Shown: positions 8,856 to 18,098, numbered from the stretch's first letter. The stretch: DNA of 64,000 nt from Polynucleobacter sp. (GCA_021737945.1 JAIPCX010000009.1:42107-106106), one strand, 5' to 3'. Notes: generated by a model not told the origin, from the letters alone. Made by a program: numbers and translations.

Positions 8856-9731
8856 ATGACCTTACCACTTCAACACAAAACAGCAATCATCACTGGCGCA
8901 AGCCAAGGCTTAGGTGCGCACATGGCACATCGCTTTGTCGCTGCCGGTGCCAACGTAATGCTATGCGCGCGTGATAGCAAAGCATTACAAAGCCTGGCTG
9001 ATGAGTTGCGTGCTATTGCCGCACCTGAACAAAAAATTGCCTTTCATGCGTGCGATATCACACACGAAGCCAGCCCACGTGAATTAGTAGCGGCCACCGT
9101 AAAACAACTTGGTGGTTTGCATGTGTTGGTAAACAACGCAGGCATTTGGGGCCCTAAAGGCGAGGTTGAAGAAAACGACTGGTCGGAGTGGGTTTACACC
9201 GTACAAATTAATTTACTTGCATCTGTGATGATGTGTCGTGAAGTGCTGCCTGCAATGAAACAGCAAGGCTATGGAAAAATCATTCAGCTATCCGGTGGTG
9301 GTGCAACTAAGCCTATGCCACGCACTAGTGCGTATGCAGCCACCAAAGCAGCCATAGTGCGGTTTGCAGAGACCTTGGCTGAAGAAGTGCGCGGTAGCGG
9401 TATAACCGTGAATTCAATTGCCCCCGGTGCGATGAATACGCGCATGCTAGATGAAATGCTCGCTGCTGGCCCCGAAAAACTCGGTGAAGCGCACTACGCT
9501 AATTTGTTAAAACAGCAGCAAAGCGGTGGTGATTCACCTGAAGATGCTGCTGACTTAGCCGTGTTTCTGGCATCTGCCGCAGGCGATAGCATTACCGCGA
9601 AACTAATCAGTGCGAAGTGGGATAACTGGAGAGATTTTCCAGCGCATAGCGATGAATTAAACAAAAGCGATGTCTATACATTGCGCCGCATTGCAGGCCG
9701 CGAGCGTGACATGAATTGGGGTGATAAATGA
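8856..9731 (+). CDS. Short-chain dehydrogenase/reductase
   Basis: This 291-residue classical SDR has ITGASQGLGAHM (about 12-23), NNAG (93-96) and the catalytic triad S146, Y160, K164 in SAYAATK. It carries an extra C-terminal tail ending in DVYTLRRIAGRERDMNWGDK, which is longer than in FabG-type enzymes. It is followed by a Gfo/Idh oxidoreductase with an ATGA overlap, so both probably act on one sugar intermediate. It could oxidise or reduce a keto group of the heptose or a side-branch sugar. Substrate unknown. Confidence 0.87.
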   Translation: MTLPLQHKTAIITGASQGLGAHMAHRFVAAGANVMLCARDSKALQSLADELRAIAAPEQKIAFHACDITHEASPRELVAATVKQLGGLHVLVNNAGIWGPKGEVEENDWSEWVYTVQINLLASVMMCREVLPAMKQQGYGKIIQLSGGGATKPMPRTSAYAATKAAIVRFAETLAEEVRGSGITVNSIAPGAMNTRMLDEMLAAGPEKLGEAHYANLLKQQQSGGDSPEDAADLAVFLASAAGDSITAKLISAKWDNWRDFPAHSDELNKSDVYTLRRIAGRERDMNWGDK

Positions 9732-10750
9732 CAAACTCCACAGCAGCATCAAGCAAAGTGCTGAACATCGGCATTATTGGTTGTGGCCTGATCGGGCAAA
9801 AGCGTGCGGCAGCTTTAGGCGCAGGCGGTAAATTGGTAGCTTGTGCTGATACCAACTTAGCGCGAGCAGAATCACTCGCTAAAAAATTTAATGCCGAGGC
9901 TTACGACACTTGGCAGGCGCTGATAGCAAGAAAAGATATCGATGCCGTTGTTATCGCAACATTGCATGATTCATTAGCTGAGATAACGTTGGCGGCGGTT
10001 GAATCAGGCAAGCATGTGTTGGTAGAAAAGCCCGCTGCACGCAACCCAGCCGAACTAGAGCCAGTGATTGCCGCTGCAAAAAAGCTTAATCGCAAAGTAC
10101 ACGTAGGTTTTAATCATCGCTATCACCGCGCGCTGCAAAAAGCGAAAGAAATTATCGATAGCGGAGCCATCGGTGAATTGATGTTTATCCGCGCACGCTA
10201 CGGTCATGGTGCGCGCGTCGGCTACGATAAAGAGTGGCGTTCTGATCCCAAACTATCCGGTGGTGGTGAGCTGATTGATCAAGGACCACACGTGATTGAT
10301 TTGTCGCGTTGGTTTATGGGTGAATTTACGGAAGTCGACGGCTATGCGCATACTTATTACTGGGATATGCCTGTTGATGACAATGCCTTTCTCACACTCA
10401 AGACAGCTAAAAAACAAGTCGCGTTTTTGCAAGTGTCCTGCACCGAATGGAAAAACACCTTTTCCATGGAAATCTATGGCAAAACCGGCAAGCTGGATCT
10501 TAACGGCTTGGGCGGTAGCTACGGAGTAGAGAGACTCACTTGGTACAAGATGCTGCCTGAAATGGGCCCGCCTGAAACCACTGCGTGGGAATACCCCATG
10601 GGTGATAACTCATGGGCGTTAGAGATGGCTGAATTTTATGAAGATATCCACCTCAATCGCGATCCGGCAGCGGGTTTGAATGATGCCTTAGCAGCGTTGA
10701 CCGTTATACAAAAAATTTACAAGGAGTCTGGTTATGATTTTAGTGCGTAG
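9728..10750 (+). CDS. Gfo/Idh/MocA-family sugar oxidoreductase
   Basis: This 340-residue protein shows the N-terminal Rossmann motif IGIIGCGLIGQKRAAAL (about 14-30), the cofactor-binding VEKPAARN (about 99-106) and the C-terminal alpha/beta domain with GGGELIDQGPHVIDLSRW, which contains the family's catalytic histidine. Such enzymes oxidise or reduce pyranose hydroxyls with NAD(P). It overlaps the SDR upstream by four bases and the HddA kinase downstream by 17 bases. This strong translational coupling suggests a role in heptose metabolism. The precise substrate is unknown. Confidence 0.88.
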   Translation: MTNSTAASSKVLNIGIIGCGLIGQKRAAALGAGGKLVACADTNLARAESLAKKFNAEAYDTWQALIARKDIDAVVIATLHDSLAEITLAAVESGKHVLVEKPAARNPAELEPVIAAAKKLNRKVHVGFNHRYHRALQKAKEIIDSGAIGELMFIRARYGHGARVGYDKEWRSDPKLSGGGELIDQGPHVIDLSRWFMGEFTEVDGYAHTYYWDMPVDDNAFLTLKTAKKQVAFLQVSCTEWKNTFSMEIYGKTGKLDLNGLGGSYGVERLTWYKMLPEMGPPETTAWEYPMGDNSWALEMAEFYEDIHLNRDPAAGLNDALAALTVIQKIYKESGYDFSA

Positions 10751-11717
10751 CCCATTGCGAATTTCATTGGGCGGTGGCGGCACGGATCTGCCTTCCTACT
10801 ATCGCGACTATGAAGGCTTTTTAGTTTCAGCTGCCATCGACAAGTACGTGTACGTGAGTGTGATGCGGCCTTTTACTGAAGGTATCTATTTAAAGTATTC
10901 GCAGCTCGAGCATGTGAATCGTATTTCTGATGTTAAGCATCCGATTATTCGTGAAGCGCTCGACATCATGAAATTTAAAACACCGCAAATCGAAATCACC
11001 ACACTGGCAGATATACCTGCAGGTACAGGCTTGGGATCGTCAGGCAGTTTTACAACGGCCTTAATGAAGGCCTTGTATACGCACCGCAAACGTCACATCC
11101 ATCAAGAAGAGCTCGCTGAGTTAGCGTGTCATATTGAGATAGATCGTTTGGGTGAGCCTGTCGGCAAACAAGATCAATACATCGCAGCGTATGGTGGCGT
11201 GACGTGTTTAACGTTTCAAAAAAATGGCAAGGTCGTTGCAGAGCCGCTGGCGATGAGCATACCAACCATGCACGAGTTAGAAGATAACTTACTGTTATTT
11301 TTTACGGGGTTTTCAAGAAGTGCGAGTGGCATTTTGGCCGATCAAAACACGCGCTCGCAACAGCATGATGCAGAGATGCTAAAAAATCTGCATTACGTCA
11401 AAGAGCTGGGCTTGCGCAGTAAGCAAGCACTTGAGGCGGGTGACACCACGCAGTTTGGTGAAATCATGCACGAGCATTGGGAACATAAAAAACGTCGTTC
11501 AGGTGGTATGAGTAACCCGCGCATTGATGAGTGGTATGACCTAGGAATGAAGCATGGCGCTATCGGTGGCAAGTTAGTAGGCGCGGGCGGTGGTGGATTC
11601 TTGATGTTTTTAGCGAAAGACCGAACTGAGCTGCGTAGAGCGATGACGATCGCAGGCCTAGAAGAAGTGCGCTTCAAGTTTGATTTTGAAGGCACTAAGG
11701 TAGTGACTTCCTCGTGA
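10734..11717 (+). CDS. hddA: D-glycero-alpha-D-manno-heptose-7-phosphate kinase
   Basis: This 327-residue GHMP kinase phosphorylates D-glycero-D-manno-heptose 7-phosphate at C1 in the GDP-heptose route. It has the family start RSPLRISLGGGGTDLPSYY (about 5-23), the ATP loop PAGTGLGSSGS (95-105) and the C-terminal glycine loop VGAGGGGFLMFL (about 281-292). Its neighbours (GmhA, GmhB, HddC-like) complete the same pathway, which supports the assignment over fucokinase-like relatives. The ATG lies inside the end of the Gfo/Idh gene and follows AAGGAG, a good ribosome site. Confidence 0.9.
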   Translation: MILVRSPLRISLGGGGTDLPSYYRDYEGFLVSAAIDKYVYVSVMRPFTEGIYLKYSQLEHVNRISDVKHPIIREALDIMKFKTPQIEITTLADIPAGTGLGSSGSFTTALMKALYTHRKRHIHQEELAELACHIEIDRLGEPVGKQDQYIAAYGGVTCLTFQKNGKVVAEPLAMSIPTMHELEDNLLLFFTGFSRSASGILADQNTRSQQHDAEMLKNLHYVKELGLRSKQALEAGDTTQFGEIMHEHWEHKKRRSGGMSNPRIDEWYDLGMKHGAIGGKLVGAGGGGFLMFLAKDRTELRRAMTIAGLEEVRFKFDFEGTKVVTSS

Positions 11718-12418
11718 TGCTGCCGGTGGCGATTTTAGCGGGCGGCTTGGCCACACGCTTGAGGCCGATTACGACCAGCATACCCAAAGCATTGGTTGAG
11801 GTGGCGGGTGAGCCGTTTATAGCGCATCAGCTGCGCTACCTCAAAGCGCAAGGGATTAGCGAGGTGGTGCTATGTACAGGCTATCTGGGCGAGATGATAG
11901 AAGCAGTAGTGAAGGATGGCGCAGCGTTTGGAGTGCTGGTGAAGTATTCACCGGACGGCGAGAAACTGCTCGGCACCGGCGGTGCATTGAGACAGGCGCT
12001 GCCTTTACTTAGCGATGAATTTTTTGTGTTGTACGGCGATTCATTTTTGCCCGTGGACTTTAAGGCAGTTGAAACTGACTTTTATCAAAGCACTCAACCT
12101 GCTTTGATGACGGTATTAAAAAATGAGGATCGCTGGGATAAAAGCAATGTGATCTTTAAAGAAGGTCAGATTGTTGAATACAACAAAGCGGAGACCAAGC
12201 CCGATATGCACTTCATAGACTATGGTTTGGGCGTGTTAAAAAAATCAGTGCTGCAAGCTTACCCAGCAAATGAAGTATTTGATTTGGCTGCTGTGTATCA
12301 CCAGTTATCAATCGCTGGTCAGCTTGCCGGCCATGAAGTGCATGAGCGGTTTTATGAAATTGGGTCTTTCGAAGGTTTGAAAGAGACCGAAGAATTTTTG
12401 AATCTAATTAAATCCTAA
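11717..12418 (+). CDS. hddC: Heptose-1-phosphate nucleotidyltransferase (HddC-like)
   Basis: This protein of about 233 residues is a sugar-1-phosphate nucleotidyltransferase. It has the signature AILAGGLATRLRPITTSIPK near the N-terminus, the GTGGALRQAL loop and YGDSFLPVD metal site. In this operon it most likely converts D-glycero-alpha-D-manno-heptose 1-phosphate to the GDP-sugar. The ATG at 11717 overlaps the HddA stop (TGATG); an in-frame GTG lies three bases earlier. Similar enzymes activate mannose, so specificity is inferred from the neighbouring kinase and phosphatase. Confidence 0.85.
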   Translation: MLPVAILAGGLATRLRPITTSIPKALVEVAGEPFIAHQLRYLKAQGISEVVLCTGYLGEMIEAVVKDGAAFGVLVKYSPDGEKLLGTGGALRQALPLLSDEFFVLYGDSFLPVDFKAVETDFYQSTQPALMTVLKNEDRWDKSNVIFKEGQIVEYNKAETKPDMHFIDYGLGVLKKSVLQAYPANEVFDLAAVYHQLSIAGQLAGHEVHERFYEIGSFEGLKETEEFLNLIKS

Positions 12419-12450
12419 GTAGTAAATCAAGATCACGTCGGAGCGAAACC

Positions 12451-13062
12451 ATGAGTTATGCAAAACAGCATTTAGATGAAGCCGTAGAAATCATTCACCA
12501 AATAGATACCAACGCCATAGAAAAAATGGCTGACTTATTAGCCGACGTTAAACACGATGGTGGTCGGATTTTTTTCCTGGGTGTAGGTGGCAGCGCAGGT
12601 AACTGCGGCCATGCAGTGAATGATTTCCGCAAAATTGTAGGTATTGAATCCTATGCGCCAACCGACAATGTGTCTGAGCTAACTGCTCGTACGAACGACG
12701 AAGGTTGGCATACGATTTTTTCAGAATGGCTCAAGATCAGCAAACTGACGACGAAAGATGCGTTGTTTATTTTTTCAGTCGGTGGCGGCAACTTAGAAAA
12801 AAATATCAGCCCGAATTTGGTTGAGGCACTCAAATACGGTAAAGAGATTGGTTGCAAAGTAATGGGTGTCGTAGGCCGTGATGGCGGCTACACCGCTAAA
12901 GTAGCGGATGCTTGCGTAATTATCCCTACCGTGAATCCAGAGAATGTGACGCCGCATTCTGAAGCGTTTCAGGCGGTGGTGTGGCACTTGCTGGTATCGC
13001 ACCCTAAGCTCAAAGCGAATCAAACCAAGTGGGAATCTGCCAGTAACGTGGCAATGAAATAA
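12451..13062 (+). CDS. gmhA: Phosphoheptose isomerase (SIS domain)
   Basis: This 203-residue single-SIS-domain protein should convert sedoheptulose 7-phosphate to D-glycero-D-manno-heptose 7-phosphate, the first step of heptose synthesis. It has FFLGVGGSAGNCGHAVNDF (41-59) and a distinct TARTNDEGW loop, and ends in the usual PHSEAFQAVVWHLLV region. The gene follows HddC and precedes GmhB in the same direction. A second, different GmhA homologue occurs at 30828-31397. The sequence around GNCGHAVNDF departs from the usual GNGGSAA form, so a variant substrate is possible. Confidence 0.86.
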   Translation: MSYAKQHLDEAVEIIHQIDTNAIEKMADLLADVKHDGGRIFFLGVGGSAGNCGHAVNDFRKIVGIESYAPTDNVSELTARTNDEGWHTIFSEWLKISKLTTKDALFIFSVGGGNLEKNISPNLVEALKYGKEIGCKVMGVVGRDGGYTAKVADACVIIPTVNPENVTPHSEAFQAVVWHLLVSHPKLKANQTKWESASNVAMK

Positions 13063-13083
13063 ACAAGAAGAGACAAACTCGAA

Positions 13084-13614
13084 ATGCATAAAGCAGTCTT
13101 TTTGGATAGGGATGGTGTGATTAATCGCGCCATGGTGCGCGATGGCAAACCGTACCCGCCGAAAGATCTGCAGGAGCTAGAAATACTGCCCGGTGTGTCT
13201 GAAGCGTTGACATTACTAAAGCAAGCAGGTTACCAATTGATCGTAGTGACCAATCAGCCCGATGTGGCGAGAGGCACCACATCAAAAGAAACCGTGGAAA
13301 GCATCAATCAGTATCTGAGAGATCGCTTGCCTTTGGATGAATTTAGAACCTGCTATCACGATGATCATGAAGCCTGTGATTGCAGAAAGCCTGAGCCAGG
13401 TGCATTGATTGCAGCAGCACAGCAGCATGACATTGCTTTAAACAAGAGTTATATGGTGGGTGACCGTTGGCGCGATATAGAAGCAGGAAGTCGCGCGGGA
13501 TGCCAAACCGTATTTATTGATTACGGATACAACGAGAAGCAGCCAGAGCATGTTGATTACAGAGTTCATTCTTTGCATGAGGCGGTACTGGCTATATTAG
13601 GAGAAGCAAGTTGA
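13084..13614 (+). CDS. gmhB: D-glycero-D-manno-heptose 1,7-bisphosphate 7-phosphatase (HAD-IIIA)
   Basis: This 176-residue HAD phosphatase removes the C7 phosphate from heptose 1,7-bisphosphate. Motif I is FLDRDGVIN with D8 and D10, motif II VVTNQPDVARG (from about residue 54), and motif III/IV lies in MVGDRWRDIEAG. The zinc loop C90-Y-H92...C98-D-C100 before RKPEPG is typical of GmhB. The usual 'TNQSGV' serine is proline here (TNQPDV), a small deviation. With HddA and the HddC-like enzyme it completes the alpha-anomer GDP-heptose path. Confidence 0.9.
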   Translation: MHKAVFLDRDGVINRAMVRDGKPYPPKDLQELEILPGVSEALTLLKQAGYQLIVVTNQPDVARGTTSKETVESINQYLRDRLPLDEFRTCYHDDHEACDCRKPEPGALIAAAQQHDIALNKSYMVGDRWRDIEAGSRAGCQTVFIDYGYNEKQPEHVDYRVHSLHEAVLAILGEAS

Positions 13615-14327
13615 AAACGCTGAACGATTTAAAAGTAAAGATTTTTGCTGATGGTGCTGAGAAAGCCAGCATGATGGAAATGCACAGCAAACCCTTTGTG
13701 CAAGGTCTCACCACCAACCCTACGTTGATGGCTAAAGCGGGTATCAAAGATTACCGCGCGTTTTGCAAAGACATACTCACCGAGATCAAACACAAATCCT
13801 TATCGTTTGAAGTCTTTACTGATGACTTAAACGAGATGGAGCGCCAAGCGCTAGAGATCGCTAGCTGGGGCGATAACGTTTACGTAAAAATCCCTGTCAC
13901 CAACACCAAGCAACAGACTTGCTACGAGCTGGTAAAAAAACTAGCCAAACAAAAAGTCAAACTCAACGTAACCGCTTTAATGACACTCGCCCAAGTGCGT
14001 GATGTGGTTGCATCGCTAGAGCCTAACGTACCCAGTTACGTATCCGTTTTCGCTGGCCGTATCGCTGATACTGGCCGCGACCCGGTGCCGGTAATGGCTG
14101 CTGCTGTAGAGATATTAAAACTCGCGCCGGCATCAGAGCTGATTTGGGCTAGTCCGCGTGAACTGTTGAACATCTATCAGGCCGATGAAGTTGGCTGCCA
14201 AATTATTACCGTAACGCCCGACGTGATTAAGAAGCTGTCATTGATCGGCTATGACTTAGATACCTTCTCGCTAGATACCGTGAAGATGTTTTATAAGGAT
14301 GCGACTGAAGCGGGTTATAAGCTGTAA
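13611..14327 (+). CDS. Small transaldolase / fructose-6-phosphate aldolase-like protein
   Basis: This 238-residue TIM-barrel protein resembles the short transaldolase/FSA family. It has KIFADGAEKAS (about 10-20), the QGLTTNPTLM loop (31-40), the Schiff-base lysine K93 in VYVKIPVT, and VSVFAGRIADTGRDP. It starts at TTG 13611, overlapping the GmhB stop as TTGA, with AGGAGAAG upstream. A transaldolase coupled to GmhA would make or recycle sedoheptulose 7-phosphate, the heptose precursor. Alternatively it could be a dedicated aldolase building a longer or rearranged sugar. The family is certain; the role is inference. Confidence 0.85.
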   Translation: MKTLNDLKVKIFADGAEKASMMEMHSKPFVQGLTTNPTLMAKAGIKDYRAFCKDILTEIKHKSLSFEVFTDDLNEMERQALEIASWGDNVYVKIPVTNTKQQTCYELVKKLAKQKVKLNVTALMTLAQVRDVVASLEPNVPSYVSVFAGRIADTGRDPVPVMAAAVEILKLAPASELIWASPRELLNIYQADEVGCQIITVTPDVIKKLSLIGYDLDTFSLDTVKMFYKDATEAGYKL

Positions 14328-14356
14328 CCGAAAAATAAAAATTACTAGGAAGAGTT

Positions 14357-15766
14357 ATGGGACAAGTAACCGTCATTATTAACAACCGCGATTTACTCGA
14401 ATGGCCGAAACAAATGTGCGCCGACATCGAGCGCATGACCGGCCTACATGAGATCATCATCGTAGATAACGGATCGAGTAACCGCCAGCTTTTGCAATGG
14501 TACAAAGACTGCAAATACAAAGTGGTGTTTTTGGATAACCTGGGCCACACCGCGCCGTGGGATTGTGGCTTGACTGGCCGTATTGAAACGGATTTATATG
14601 TTGTGACTGATCCTGATTTGGATTTAAGTGGCGTTCCAGAAAACGCGCTTATCCACATGGCCAACATACTTTATAAAAACCCGGCCTTGGGTAAAGTGGG
14701 CTTGCTATTGGAAACCAACGGCATTCCACCTGCATCACCGTATTTTGACCATGTGAATAACTACGAAAAAAGTATCTTGTCATCTGGCACCGTAGATAAC
14801 CTGTACATCAACGCACCTGTCGATACCACCTTTGCTATTTACGATCGACGCATACTGAACAAATACCAAATTTGTGGCGTTAGAACACTAGCGCCTTATA
14901 TGGCAAAACACATCCCTTGGCATGTTATCGAGCCAGAAGGTGAATTTAAATATTATTTGGACAATGCCAGTAGCAAGTCATCCAGCTATAAATGGTTTAC
15001 TAAGTACGAGAGCGAAGGCCCCCTCAGAAAACTCTATCGCGAGCACAAGGTTGGTAAAGTATCGTCCAAGTGGAGCTCGTACTTTCCAATCTACGATAAA
15101 TGGTTTGCTCCATACCGTGAGCAATCGATCAAGATGCTAGAGATTGGTGTGCAAAATGGCGGATCACTGGAAATGTGGGCGCGCTATTTCAAGCAGGCTG
15201 AGACCATTGTTGGCTGTGACGTTAACCCAGCGGTCGCTAATCTTGTTTATCAAGATCCACGCGTTAAAGTGGTTGTGGGTGCAGCATCCCAACAGCCAGC
15301 TTTTGATGTGATTAACGCGCACGGTGCAGGAGGATTTGATTTGATTATTGACGATGGTTCGCATCGCTCAATAGACACGATATCGAATTTCCTGATGTTT
15401 TTCCCCATGATAAAACCAGGTGGATTATTTGTAATTGAAGATATGCACTGCGCCTACTGGCCAGAATATGAAGGCGGCTATTTTAACCAGAGATCAATGG
15501 CAAGTTTTTTCAAAGCGATGGTTGATCTAGTTAATATCGAGCATTGTAGAAACGACTTTAGTGCGCAGCAGTTATTCCAGACGTTTTTCACGAACACCCG
15601 TGTGCCAGACATTTTCACCAATGGCTCAATCGCAGGCGTAACGGCTTATAACTCAGTCTACGTAATAGAGAAATCCACAGAGACTTTCAAACCTTTCTGC
15701 GGTGATGTGATTATTGCGGGAGATGACTCGACGATTGAGCCGAGGGCGGTTGGTAAGTCTAGATAG
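14357..15766 (+). CDS. Fusion: family 2-like glycosyltransferase + class I methyltransferase-like domain
   Basis: This 469-residue protein combines two domains. Residues 1 to about 220 form a GT-A-like domain (VTVIINNRDLLEWPKQM, EIIIVDNGSSNRQLL and the acidic VTDPDLDL at about 83-90). Residues from about 250 form a SAM-binding domain with MLEIGVQNGGSLEMW (260-274), GCDVNP and LIIDDGSHRSIDT (329-341), typical of the cephalosporin-hydroxylase/MT_24 type of methyltransferase. It follows a good AGGAAGAG site. The enzyme could extend a glycan and methylate the added sugar, or the second domain could act on a separate substrate. No stop or frameshift separates the domains. Confidence 0.84.
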   Translation: MGQVTVIINNRDLLEWPKQMCADIERMTGLHEIIIVDNGSSNRQLLQWYKDCKYKVVFLDNLGHTAPWDCGLTGRIETDLYVVTDPDLDLSGVPENALIHMANILYKNPALGKVGLLLETNGIPPASPYFDHVNNYEKSILSSGTVDNLYINAPVDTTFAIYDRRILNKYQICGVRTLAPYMAKHIPWHVIEPEGEFKYYLDNASSKSSSYKWFTKYESEGPLRKLYREHKVGKVSSKWSSYFPIYDKWFAPYREQSIKMLEIGVQNGGSLEMWARYFKQAETIVGCDVNPAVANLVYQDPRVKVVVGAASQQPAFDVINAHGAGGFDLIIDDGSHRSIDTISNFLMFFPMIKPGGLFVIEDMHCAYWPEYEGGYFNQRSMASFFKAMVDLVNIEHCRNDFSAQQLFQTFFTNTRVPDIFTNGSIAGVTAYNSVYVIEKSTETFKPFCGDVIIAGDDSTIEPRAVGKSR

Positions 15767-15854
15767 CAGGTCTTCTAGATAGATTTAAATTGATGACAGC
15801 TATGCGCTTGGATATAAAATAAAAACACCATTATATTAATGGATAGCCATTTAA

Positions 15855-16490
15855 ATGATCAATATAGACACGTTTATTATTAGTTTGAAGTATAGAGAAG
15901 ATAGACGCCTTGGTGCGTTGAATCAACTTGCTAAAATTAAATTGAACCCAGATCGGGTGCAGTTTCAAGACGCAAAATATACTTTGCGAAATGGAGCGAT
16001 TGGGTGTGCAATGTCTCAAGCCTATGCTTTAAGTCGATTCTTGTTCGAATCGAATGCAGAATACTGCCTTATCTTTGAGGATGATTTTGAGGTTCTAAAT
16101 CCGGATAATTTTTCAGACACGTTGGCAAATTTTTTAAGCAGTAACAACGACTGGGATGTATTGATGCTGGCATCCAATGTGGCTGTCCCTATTTCAGCCC
16201 CAAAACATCCCAATGTTTTTCGTGTGGTTCATGCCCAAACAGCCTCAGCCTACTTAGTAAAGCGGCACTATGCGCCAACACTAGTAAAAACATTCTATGA
16301 GGCAGCAGATTACCTATCAAGTCGTTATCTGACCATGGACACAAAAACTCAAAATTATTTCTATGCGATAGATATGATCTGGAAGCCACTGCAACTAGAG
16401 GCAAATTTTTATGCTTTTTTGCCTCAATTGGTTAGGCAGCGCGAGTCGTATTCAGATATTGAAAATAAGCTCGTGTCTTACGGAGTTTGA
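15855..16490 (+). CDS. Glycosyltransferase family 25 (LPS-type)
   Basis: This 211-residue protein is a compact GT25 enzyme. It has TFIISLKYREDRR at the start, GAIGCAMSQA (48-57, matching the family's GxxGCxxSH block) and CLIFEDDFEVL (71-81), the acidic metal site. A tyrosine- and alanine-rich C-terminal block (TASAYLVKRHYAP) is also typical. Such enzymes add galactose or related sugars to LPS. From about here the DNA is more A+T rich than the heptose operon, consistent with separate acquisition. It is followed after three bases by a GT11 gene. Confidence 0.86.
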   Translation: MINIDTFIISLKYREDRRLGALNQLAKIKLNPDRVQFQDAKYTLRNGAIGCAMSQAYALSRFLFESNAEYCLIFEDDFEVLNPDNFSDTLANFLSSNNDWDVLMLASNVAVPISAPKHPNVFRVVHAQTASAYLVKRHYAPTLVKTFYEAADYLSSRYLTMDTKTQNYFYAIDMIWKPLQLEANFYAFLPQLVRQRESYSDIENKLVSYGV

Positions 16491-16493
16491 GTA

Positions 16494-17327
16494 ATGATTT
16501 TTCTCTGTCTAAAAGGACGCTTTGGAAATCAGCTTTATCAGCTGGGTGCTGCTTTACGGCTGGCTAAAAAAAATATTAATTTAATCAAAATAAATTTGAG
16601 GTACCTACCTAATCCAGGCGACTTTCGATTAAACGAACTTTTAAGTAAGGCCGACTTGCCGGAATTTATTACCGATGCTGAAATGCAGCTAAACCCTGTT
16701 AACGGTAAAACTTATTCTCTGGGAGACACCCCTAAAGGTGCATTTTTTGATCAACCATTATTGGACGCACAAATAGATCTAAGTTCTGATCATGTCGTTT
16801 TGGATGGTTATTATCAGTCTGGGAAAAACTTAGCGGTGCTGCGCGAGTTTGTATATCAAGCTCCTGTGTTATCCAGATCTACATTGCTTAGCCAAATCAA
16901 GCCTTTGCCTAAAGAGACTCTTGTAGCCCATTACCGGATGGGAGATTATTTAAAGCCTGATGTGCAAAGAGAAATTGGCTTAATAAATCTTTCTTATCTT
17001 GATAGTTCTATAGAGAAATTATGGGATAAGAAAAATGAGTTGATTATTTTTTCAGACGGCGATGAAGTCCGAAAAAGATATGAAAATAAAAATGGCATAA
17101 GAGTAGAAACGGGCGGCAGTGATATAGATACTTACAGGACAATGATGGCCGCTACTACTCTCATAGTTCCTAACTCAACATTTTCACTAAGTGCAGGATT
17201 TTTATCCCCCGTTACAAAAAAAATATGCAGGCCTTTAATTTGGTCTCGAAAATACTTATCTGATGACCTTACACAAGGGATTCAACCAGAGGTTGAATGC
17301 ATATCAAACACGTTCTATGGATTTTAA
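16494..17327 (+). CDS. Glycosyltransferase family 11 (fucosyltransferase-like)
   Basis: This 277-residue protein has both GT11 signatures: GRFGNQLYQ (8-16) and HYRMGDY (146-152), the GDP-sugar binding HxRxGDY block, plus a later IVPNSTFSLSAGFL block. GT11 enzymes transfer L-fucose, or a related GDP-deoxysugar, to galactose in O-antigens. A Gmd-like dehydratase at 19819-20796 could feed a GDP-6-deoxy sugar. It is in line with the GT25 gene. The donor might be a 6-deoxyheptose rather than fucose given the heptose genes nearby; that is inference. Confidence 0.87.
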   Translation: MIFLCLKGRFGNQLYQLGAALRLAKKNINLIKINLRYLPNPGDFRLNELLSKADLPEFITDAEMQLNPVNGKTYSLGDTPKGAFFDQPLLDAQIDLSSDHVVLDGYYQSGKNLAVLREFVYQAPVLSRSTLLSQIKPLPKETLVAHYRMGDYLKPDVQREIGLINLSYLDSSIEKLWDKKNELIIFSDGDEVRKRYENKNGIRVETGGSDIDTYRTMMAATTLIVPNSTFSLSAGFLSPVTKKICRPLIWSRKYLSDDLTQGIQPEVECISNTFYGF

Positions 17328-17371
17328 AATTTTTTAGTTAAACAAGGCCAATAATAGAGTGTTACTAAATC

Positions 17372-18070
17372 ATGGACAGTGAAAAATACAAAGCACAGCT
17401 ATCGCAATTTATGGCCGATAGCAGCAAGCAAAGGCCCGAATTTTCTACATATTATTCTTATCCTTGCCTTGAGGATGACACAAAACAAACAGGATTCGAT
17501 AGTCACTATCTTTACCATGTTGCTTGGGCGGTAAGGAAGTTATTAACAGCTACTCCAGAAACTCACTGCGATGTTGGTTCTTCACTGAATTTTTGCTCAA
17601 TTGCTAGCGCAATCGTCCCGACAACATTCATAGATATTAGGCCGGCAAATATTTACTTAAATAACCTATTAGTAGAACCGAGAGACTTAACAGTTGATGA
17701 ATCATGGAAAAATGAGGAGTTTGGCTCGCTGTCGTGTATGCATGTAATTGAACACATAGGCTTGGGGCGCTATGGCGATAATTTGGACGTTAGTGGTGAT
17801 CTCAAGGCAATAAATAATTTATTGCGCGCAGTAAAGAAAAATGGGCAGTTATTTTTTGTGGTGCCAGTTGGAAAGCCTGAAATTTACTTCAATGCGCATA
17901 GAGTTTATTCATCAAAATGGATAATTGAATATTTCTCATCAAAATGTACATTAAATGAATTTTATTTTATTCCTGCACAAAATGACATGGCACCAGTAGA
18001 AAATTGTGATCCAGAATATGCTGATAAATTTACATATGGTTGTGGTTGTTTTCATTTCATAAAAAAATAA
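17372..18070 (+). CDS. DUF268-family methyltransferase-like protein
   Basis: This 232-residue protein resembles the DUF268 family found in surface-polysaccharide clusters. It has a Rossmann-like methyltransferase arrangement with HCDVGSSLNFCSIASAIVP (about 66-84), FIDIRP (about 87-92), and SCMHVIEHIGLGRYGD (about 118-133), then FFVVPVGKPEIYFNAHRV. The DVGS and MHVIEHI motifs correspond to SAM-binding motif I and the motif-IV 'xxEH' segment of class I methyltransferases. Activity has not been settled for the family as far as I know. It ends 28 bases before the convergent GT10-like gene. Confidence 0.78.
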   Translation: MDSEKYKAQLSQFMADSSKQRPEFSTYYSYPCLEDDTKQTGFDSHYLYHVAWAVRKLLTATPETHCDVGSSLNFCSIASAIVPTTFIDIRPANIYLNNLLVEPRDLTVDESWKNEEFGSLSCMHVIEHIGLGRYGDNLDVSGDLKAINNLLRAVKKNGQLFFVVPVGKPEIYFNAHRVYSSKWIIEYFSSKCTLNEFYFIPAQNDMAPVENCDPEYADKFTYGCGCFHFIKK

Positions 18071-18098
18071 TAAAATCCACATGGGATAAAGAGATAAA

